A DNA stretch of 64,000 bases from Imperialibacter sp. EC-SDR9. GTDB lineage: Bacteria > Bacteroidota > Bacteroidia > Cytophagales > Cyclobacteriaceae. The notes under the pieces are model-generated. The model made no database searches. It was not told the DNA's origin and was given only the letters and a program-made list of their open reading frames with translations. The translations under genes were made by a program, and so were the position numbers. This document shows, in pieces, positions 26,377 to 35,100 of the stretch; within the stretch, counting starts at the first letter, position 1, and each line of letters opens with the position of its first letter. Where the stretch lies: contig NZ_LR701577.1 in NCBI RefSeq assembly GCF_902498805.1, positions 124,001 through 188,000 on the forward strand, read 5' to 3'.

Positions 26377-28368
26377 ATGTATACCAACTTTATCAGTCGA
26401 TATAACCGGGGAGCCTGTGTGTTGCTGCTTTTTGTGTTTCACAGCAGTTTTTCGCAAAGCCCGAAAGCGGATCAGGACATACCCCTTTACCCGCTTGAAA
26501 AAATATTCAGCATGCTCCGGTCCCAGCCCGACTCGGCAATTATGCTTTTACCCCACTATTTTGCCGCCAGCAACGACAGCATCAAAGGAAAGGCCTATAA
26601 CTACATGGGCAATGCCTACTATTTCAAATCGAATTATGACACTGCCATTCAATACTTTACCAGGTCATCAGAGATATTCAGCAGGCTACAGGACGACGAG
26701 AACCTTTCAAAAAACTACAACAACATGGGAGTTGCTCACTATTTCCTGAGCCAGTATGAAAAAGCCTTTGAGTTTCATAAAAAAGCACTGGAAATCCGGG
26801 AGAGGCATCAAGACCCTGGCATTACGTCAACCTATAACAACCTGGGGCTGGTGCTTACTGACCTTGGGTCAACTGAGGAAGCACTCTACTACTACAAAAA
26901 ATCGCTAGATGCGAAAATACAATACAGGCAGTTCACCAGCCTGTCCACAACTCTTACTAATATCAGTAATATTTACAGAGACAGAAACGAGCTTGATTCT
27001 GCTTTGATGTATGAATTAAAAAACCTTCAGCACCTTGATAGTTTGCCAGACAACAGAAACCTGGCCACCTGCTACAACAATCTGTCAATAAGCTACCTGC
27101 GACTGCTTGACCTCAAAAAGGCTGAATTCTATGCCCTAAGGGCGCTTCGGCTGGAAAAAGAACTGCAGAGAGGTTTTGAGTTGATCAATGTGTGCAAAAA
27201 TTTAGCAGAGATCTACCTTCAACAGAAAAAAGCGGCCCTTGCTTACCAGTACCTCGACTCCGTTTTTTTGCTTGTGCCCAATCATGGCGATTACAGGGCG
27301 GTTACAGGCGTATATCTTTCGCAGGCTATTGCCGATTCTGTGAAAGGAAACATGGGTGCCGCATACGTCCATATGAGGAAGTATATGGATTCCAAAGTGC
27401 ATTTCGACGAGTTAGAAAGAAAGAATCTGGTGCTGGATCTTGAGAAAAAATACCAGGGAGAGATCAAGGAGCAAAAAATTCTGAAACTGGAGCAGGCCCA
27501 CACCATCAAAGATCTTGAAGCAGAGCGCTCGAACCTGTTCAGGTTGTTCCTCATTGCCATAGTTATCCTGCTCTTGCTGGCTGCTGCAATCCTCTACAGC
27601 CGCTACCGGCTAAAACAAAAGACAGCCGGGATGCTGGACGCTAAAAATAAGGAGTTGCAAAGCCTGAATCAGGTCAAAGACCGTCTGTTTGCTATTGTTT
27701 CCCACGACTTGAAAAGCCCGCTGTCGTCGTTTCACACTGTCACCAGCACCCTAAATCAATACTATGAGCAGATTAGCCCCGATGACATAAAAAGGTATCT
27801 TACAAAGCTGGAAACCGCTGCCAAATCGTTGGAGGATCAAATGAAAAACCTGCTCGAATGGTCGTTGCACCAAATTTCCGAAAGAAGCTTAAAAACGGAA
27901 GTATTTGAGCTGCGGGACATGGCTGAAAAATTGAGGAGTTTCTTTCATCTCAACCTTGAGGTGAAGCGGCAAAACATTTACATTGAAATTGAAGCGCCGA
28001 TTCACCTGGAGACTGACAAAGAGTACCTGCAAACCGTTTTGCGTAACCTTATTTCTAACGCTATCAAGTTCACACCGGCAGAGGGAAGCATCTGGCTGCG
28101 GGCCAATGTTATTGACAATAATGTGATCATAGAAGTGGAAGACTCAGGAATTGGGATAGCAAGTGACGATTTCCACAAACTTTTCACACTGGAATCGGAC
28201 AAAAAATCGATTGGCAGCTCCAAAGAAAAGGGAACAGGGCTGGGGCTTGTTTTAGTGAAAGAAATGATAGAAAAACTAGGGGGTACCCTGGCGCTGACCA
28301 GCGAGCTGGGAAAGGGCACAACGTTCACGATCCGTATGGCTGGCAAACAACTTAAAAAAGCAGCCTGA
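26377..28368 (+). CDS. TPR-containing sensor histidine kinase
   Basis: The 663-residue protein begins with a signal-like helix (about 9-26), then six or more tetratricopeptide repeats (about 65-350, for example KAYNYMGNAYYFKSNYDTAI), a coiled segment, a membrane helix (about 388-405), a HisKA domain with His443 in IVSHDLKSP, and a HATPase domain with the N box NLISNAIKF (about 556-564), DSGIGIASDD and GTGLGLVLVKEM. The TPR part would be periplasmic and sense a protein or peptide. The stop overlaps the start of the response regulator (TGATG), so they form one operon. The giant T9SS protein gene lies downstream. Confidence 0.92.
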   Translation: MYTNFISRYNRGACVLLLFVFHSSFSQSPKADQDIPLYPLEKIFSMLRSQPDSAIMLLPHYFAASNDSIKGKAYNYMGNAYYFKSNYDTAIQYFTRSSEIFSRLQDDENLSKNYNNMGVAHYFLSQYEKAFEFHKKALEIRERHQDPGITSTYNNLGLVLTDLGSTEEALYYYKKSLDAKIQYRQFTSLSTTLTNISNIYRDRNELDSALMYELKNLQHLDSLPDNRNLATCYNNLSISYLRLLDLKKAEFYALRALRLEKELQRGFELINVCKNLAEIYLQQKKAALAYQYLDSVFLLVPNHGDYRAVTGVYLSQAIADSVKGNMGAAYVHMRKYMDSKVHFDELERKNLVLDLEKKYQGEIKEQKILKLEQAHTIKDLEAERSNLFRLFLIAIVILLLLAAAILYSRYRLKQKTAGMLDAKNKELQSLNQVKDRLFAIVSHDLKSPLSSFHTVTSTLNQYYEQISPDDIKRYLTKLETAAKSLEDQMKNLLEWSLHQISERSLKTEVFELRDMAEKLRSFFHLNLEVKRQNIYIEIEAPIHLETDKEYLQTVLRNLISNAIKFTPAEGSIWLRANVIDNNVIIEVEDSGIGIASDDFHKLFTLESDKKSIGSSKEKGTGLGLVLVKEMIEKLGGTLALTSELGKGTTFTIRMAGKQLKKAA

Positions 28369-29018
28369 TGAGCACTGGTAAGGTCAGGCTGATAATGATC
28401 GACGACCATGAGTTGTTCAGAGATGGTCTGTCTTTGTTCCTTCAGATGCAAACCGACCTGGAGATCGTAGCTACGGCGGCCACGCCCATGGAACTGCGTC
28501 ACCTGCTGTCAGCCCACCAGGTGGATGTGGTGATGATGGACATCAGCTTGCCTCAGCAGTCGGGCATTGACCTCAGCAAGCAGCTGCTAAAAGAATACCC
28601 GAAGCTGAAAATCATTTTTCTTTCAGGCAACGAGGGACAAGCCTATATAGAGCAGAGCCTGAAAGCGGGCGGTAAAGGCTTTGTGCCGAAAAGCGCCCCA
28701 AAGACGGAAGTGCTGGAAGCTATCCGACATGTAGCTGGCGGACAGTTCTACTTTCCCAGCGAATTGGCGCAATCTATTTTCCAGCAATATATCTCACAGC
28801 TGCACCTCCAAACTGATGCAAGCACTGTAACAGAGAGAGAACTGGAAGTGCTCCGCTGCTTTGCCAATGGCATGAGTTTCAAGGAAATTGAAGACCATCT
28901 ACACATCAGCAAGAAGACCATTGAGCACCATAAAAAAGCTATTTTCGACAAGCTGGGCTTTTCTTCCAACGCCGATCTGGTGAAGTATGCGATCAAAAAC
29001 AATATCATAGAATTATAA
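28368..29018 (+). CDS. NarL/FixJ-type response regulator
   Basis: This 216-residue regulator has a receiver domain (about 6-125) with Asp12/Asp13, phospho-acceptor Asp58 in VMMDISLP and a Lys near 108, and a C-terminal LuxR-type helix-turn-helix (about 148-214, with TERELEVLRCFANGMSFKEI). It is the partner of the preceding TPR kinase. It lies 97 bases upstream of the giant protein gene, which may be its target. Its own site cannot be seen. Confidence 0.93.
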   Translation: MSTGKVRLIMIDDHELFRDGLSLFLQMQTDLEIVATAATPMELRHLLSAHQVDVVMMDISLPQQSGIDLSKQLLKEYPKLKIIFLSGNEGQAYIEQSLKAGGKGFVPKSAPKTEVLEAIRHVAGGQFYFPSELAQSIFQQYISQLHLQTDASTVTERELEVLRCFANGMSFKEIEDHLHISKKTIEHHKKAIFDKLGFSSNADLVKYAIKNNIIEL

Positions 29019-29115
29019 GTAGGGGTTTTTCTCTCGATTTTTGCGGGATTCCCCCCATACTAAAAAATCAGGCTTAGAGTGACTTTTGGTGTATAAACCA
29101 AATGAACCATTAGTC

Positions 29116-32100
29116 ATGATTACTTTACTCGCTGCCATTTTTAAAAGCCTATCTGGCACTTTTAGGCTTTTCGCTATTTTTTTAATCTCATCAAGTGTTT
29201 TCTTGGCACTTGAAGCCCAGGCTCAAAACCACCAATGGGTAAGCGTGTTTTCTGGAGCTTCGACTGTTCAAAGCAATTCCGTCGCGGTGGATGCTTCAGG
29301 AAACGTTTATACGACCGGGTTGTTTCTAGGCACGGCCGACTTTGATCCCGGCGCTGGTGAAAGCACGCTCACTTCGTCTGGAAGTGAAGACGTATTTATC
29401 ACCAAGCTAAATAGCAGCGGTGGACTAGTTTGGGCTAAGAAGGTCGGAGGAACAAGTAGTGACAAGGGATTGTCAATAGTAGTCGATGCCTCCTCAAACG
29501 TTTATGTGTCAGGTACTTTTGGGGGAATCGTGGATTTTGATCCAGGAGCGGGAACGAGCAATATGACCGCCACCAGTTCTACAGATTTGTATGTCTTAAA
29601 ACTAGATGCGTCAGGCAACTATGCCTGGGCAAAACGTTGGGGTTCAAATCTAGGCGTGACACCAATAGGTCTGGCTGTGGATGCTTCAGGCAACGTTTAT
29701 ACTGGTGGCTCTTTCGTCAATATAGTTGATTTGGATCCTGGCGCAGGAACGGTAAATGTTAACACTGGTCTTTCAAATGTTACCCACACCTTTTTGGTAA
29801 AGCTGAACGCATCTGGAAACTATGTAATAGGGAAAAGGCTGGGGGTTACTAATTACGGAATTGTGAATTCCAGTGCAATGGAAATGGATGCCTCAAATAA
29901 CATCATCTTGACAGGCATTTTTGGAAACCTCAATTCTGGCGTAAACGGAACAAATGTAGACTTTGATCCTGACGCTGGAGTATCAGAACTTGACGCAGCA
30001 AATGGAGCGTATTTCATTGCAAAATACAACTCCTCTCTTTCATATGTGTGGGCCGTGCATTCACCATCTGTACAAAACACGACGGCCATGCATATTGATG
30101 GCAGTGGAAATCTACTTGTCACGGGCTATTTTGCGGGGGCAAAGGACTTTGACCCAGGGGTCGGTGAAACGAATTTGACTCCCGTAGGCAACGAGGATGC
30201 CTATGTCTTTAAACTGAATTCATTGGGGGAATTTCAGTGGGCCAAAAATTTTGGATCGACTCTGTCTGACTACGGCTATGCTGTTACTAGTGACGCTGTG
30301 GGAAACGTATACGTTACCGGGGTGTTTTGGGGCACTACTGTCAACGATTTTGATCCGGGGCCGGCAGTGGTGGCCTTGCCAACTGGAACCAATGGATATG
30401 ATGGTTTTATCGTCAAACTAAATGCCTCGGGAGACTACCAATGGGCCAAGTCTATCTATGCTCCCTTCGTCAACGGCTGGGACCAGGTGAATGGCATTTT
30501 TTTGGATGGATCAAATAATATCTACTGCACAGGTTTTTTCACCAACGGCACAGTAGATTTCGATCCGGGGGCGGGAGCCGACAACAAGACTTCAACTGGC
30601 TCCGATGCCTTCGTCCTTAAATGGAGCCAGAGTGCACTCATTGCCCAAACCATAACCTTCAATCCGCTGCTATCCAAGGCCATGGGCGACGCACCATTTG
30701 CACTTACTGCCACGGCCTCTTCAGGGCTTCAGGTGAGTTACACCAGTTCCAACACTGGTGTGGCTACTGTAAGTGGCAACACAGTAACGCTGGTTGCCCC
30801 TGGCACCACCACCATCACGGCCTCTCAGCCCGGCAACGGAACTTACAGCCCAGCCTCCAACGTAAATCAGCTGCTTACCGTAACGGCAGCCGCCGACGTG
30901 ACCCCACCCTCAATTTTATCTTACTCTCCTTCGGACAACTCCACCAACGTGACAATTGGGGCCAATCTTGTAGCTACTTTTTCTGAAACAGTAACAGCAG
31001 TTACCTCCAAAGTCGTGAGTATCAAATACGCTGGCGGTGAAGTACCCGATGCCATTTTTGAGTCATATACATTGCCATCAGCCAATGTGACCATTTCCGG
31101 GAACTCTGTCACCATCAACCCGACCAGTAACCTCGTTAACCTGGCTGAATACTATGTCAATATTGAATCCGGTGCTTTTGTCGATGCCGCTGGTAATCCT
31201 TTTGCAGGCATTTCCAATGCAACCACATGGAATTTCACTGCAGTGCCGGCTTCGGCGCCAGTGGCTACCGCATTTTATCCTGTCAACAATGCTACGAATA
31301 TCCCAGTTGGTGTAAATAGCTTCACACTCGTTTTCGACGACTTTGCCCAAGTCAATCAATCGGCTCTGGGGACGGTGCAATTGAAAAAACTTGACGGCAC
31401 AGTTGTGTTCGAGACAACTGCCCCGAACATCTCTACTTGCTGTCAGAATGTGCCTTTTTATATGGGCGAGGCTATTTTAGAGCCGGCAACCACCTATTAT
31501 TTCAATATAGGCAATGATATTTTCCGTAAACCCGGAGGTGTCAGTTATTATGCCGGGATATCAAATAATACGGACTGGCGATTTACCACAGGCAGCGTAA
31601 ACTCCGTTATCAGCAGCTACTTACCGGCACGAGGCGCTACCTCAGTGAGCACTTCACTGGGAAGCATCAAGATGTACTTCAGCAATGAAGTGTATGATAG
31701 CTATGGATATTATCGCCTAAGAAAGGCGTCTGACAACTCGCTGGTAAAACAATGGGATGTATATGCAGACGTCACCTACGGCTATGATGCACAAGCTGGC
31801 CTATACTTTGCCGAGCTGCCGCTCAGCGCCGCCCTTGAGGCAGGCACTTCCTATTACGTTGACAACCAATTTAATAACGCTGGTGGGTATGAGCCAGGAT
31901 GGATGGAGTACGATTTTGCCTACAATGAGCCTGAAGATATCTGGACAACAGCGAGAATAGTTCCCTGGGCCACCAACTTCTGGACTTTCACAACAACACC
32001 CGCAGCAGACATAACCCCTCCTACCATCACCAGCCTTTCACCCGCAGATGGTGCCACAGGCGTAGCTGTTGCTTCCAATTTAGTAGCTACTTTCTCAGAA

Positions 32101-35100
32101 AACGTTACAGCAGTTACCTCCAAAGTCGTGAGTATCAAATACGCTGGCGGTGAAGTACCCGGTGCCATTTTTGAGTCATATACATTGCCATCAGCCAATG
32201 TGACCATTTCCGGCAACACTGTCACAGTCAACCCGACCAGCAACCTGGCCAACCTGGGTGAGTATTACGTCAATATTGAGGCTGGAGCTTTTATTGATGT
32301 AGCTGGTAATTCTTTTGCAGGTATTTCCAATGCAACCACATGGAATTTCACAGCAGTGCCTGCTTCAGCGCCGGTGGCCACTGCTTTTTACCCGGTCAAC
32401 AATGCCACTGATGTCCCCGTTGGTGTAACCAGATTCAACATTGTGTTCGACGACTTTACCTATGTTAATGAATCGGCAGTGGGGACAGTGCAACTGAAAA
32501 AACTTGACGGTACAGTTGTGCTCGAGAATACTGCTATGAACATGGGTTCTGGCTATCAGAATGTGACTTTTGATATGGGAGAGGCGGTTTTAGAACCGGC
32601 AACTACCTACTATTTCAACATAGGCAATGATGTTTTCAGAAAATCAGGAGGGATTAGTTACTACAGTGGTATTGCAAATAACACAAGCTGGCGATTTACT
32701 ACTGGCAGCGTAAACTCGGTTATCAGCAGCTATTTACCTGCAAGAGGCGCAACCTCAGTGAGCACAGCATTGGGAAGTATCAAGATGTACTTCAGCAATG
32801 AAGTGTATGATAGTTATGGATATTATCGCCTAAGAAAGGCGTCTGACAACTCGCTGGTAAAACAATGGGATGTATATGCAGACGTAACATACGGGTATGA
32901 TGCACAAGCAGGCCTATACTTTGCCGAACTGCCGCTCAGCGCCACGCTTGAAGCAGGTACTACCTATTATGTTGACAACCAATTTAATAATGCTGGTGGG
33001 TATGAGCCTGGGTGGATGGAGTACGATTTTGCCTACAACGAGCCCGAAGACATTTGGACAACCGTAAGAATAGTTCCCTGGGCAACCACTCACTGGATCT
33101 TTACCACAGAGCAGGACATTACCGCCCCGCAGGTTGAAGTGTTAAGTCCATCAAACCTGGGTGTTCAAGTAGCTATAGATGCCAACCTTGTGATCACTTT
33201 TGACAAAGCCATCGCCATCAACAATAGCAGTGCTCAGGTGCAGATTTACAAAAAATCAGACAATAGCCTTTTTGCCGAGTATACGATGGGCAGCGCCCAG
33301 GTGAATATAAGTGGTAACACACTAACGGTTAATCCAACTACGGACTTTGCTTACGAAACGATTTACTATGTGCTTTTGGATGCCAATGCCATTCAGGATA
33401 TTGGAGGTAATTTATTTACGGGGATATCAGCGCAGGGCACCTGGCAGTTTCATACCACCAAGCCGGCTGGTAGTGAGAATGAGGCTCCTTATATCGTGTT
33501 TTTTGAGCCTGAGCATTTAACAGAAGAATATCCACTTGATGGAAAGGTGACGGCTCACTTCAACGAACCTATTCGTATGCCTTTTTTGAGGGTTTTTAGT
33601 CTTAGCTCCGATGATAAAAACACCTACTCGAAATCATTTTCTATAGGTGCTGCCGGCTCCACGTCTATCATATCAGGAAACAAATTGATCATAAATAATG
33701 CTGCGTTTCCTTACCTGGCTACTGGCGTGCATATGGTTTTACCAGCGAATACCGTATGGAATGATCCTGGAAGTGGCAATGCCGCAATAAACACGAAAGA
33801 CAGCGACACATGGTTGATTTCCACTTCAACACAATTTGACCCCGGCGCCCCACCATTGACCCTTAACGTGATTGAATACCCTGCCAATGATGCAACTGGA
33901 GTTTACTGGTCAGCAGGTACTTATTCTTTTACCATGAGCCCCGATTTGGCAGGAAATGAATCCTTCTCCGTTTACAAAAACACGACTGGAGGTATACGGA
34001 TTAAGAAGCTATCAAATGACCAAGTAGTAGCAGAGTATACAGGAGCTGAAGTACGGGACTTCTTAAACACTGGCCCCTTCGGCACCAGCCTCTATTTTGC
34101 TACCGAACTAGAACCTTCTACTACCTATTACATCACGATCGACGACGATGTGATTTATAACACTATTACCGGTTCTTTCTTTGAAGGAATTCAAGACAAT
34201 ACGACGTGGCGTTTCACAACTGAAAGTGTAGCCAATTATGAATCCAGGTTCGCCTCTTTTTCACCTTCCCGGGGAGCTGTGGATGTAGACTCCGAATTGT
34301 CGGAGATACAGCTATTCTTTAATGAGGAAGCCTTCTTTGGAAGCGGCGCACCCCTTCGGTTGAGAAAGGCTGGTTCAAATGAAATTATTAAGGAATGGGA
34401 ATCTGAATCGCCCGACTTTTCAAAAGTAAACAATCTGCAGTACACCTTTACAGGCTTTTCTCTTGAACCCGAAACGACGTACTATATTGAAAATGTATTT
34501 CAGAATGATCAATATCCATTCTCACTAAGTGCTGACTATATGGGGGGATGGTCCAATGATTTCTGGACATTTACTACGGGAGAAGGGCCTGATGAAACAC
34601 CGCCAGGTGTGGTCTCTTTCAGTCCTGCCAATAATGCTACAGAAGTGTCCCTGGCTACTACTTCTATATCTATCACTTTCAATGAGGAAATAAAAATAGC
34701 TGCCAGTGGTTCCACCAAGCAGGCCATTATTTGGTGGACTCCGGAGGGCGAATCTTTGACGAACACAACTGTCGATCTGGAGAATGAATCAGCCTTTACA
34801 ATTTCTGGAAATACTCTGGTGATGAACTATGATGGTTGGTTACCCGGGCTTACGTATTATGTTACTTTGGCTGACGGCGTTATTGCCGACCTTGCCAACA
34901 ATTGGTTTGGTGGCTGGACAGGAAGCGCTACATGGAGTTTTACAACAGAAAAAGCCAACCAAACCATCACCTTCAATGAATTGCCTGCAAGAACTCTACA
35001 GCAAGGCAACTTCACACTGGAGGCGACAACAAGTTCGTCTTTGGATGTGAGCTACTCGAGTTCCAATCCCTCTGTGGCTACCGTAAGCGGAAACACCGTG

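Noticed and set aside
30898-33123. Insertion or mobile element inside the giant gene
   Set aside because: The duplicated block stays in frame, has no terminal repeats or transposase and encodes normal Ig-like domains.
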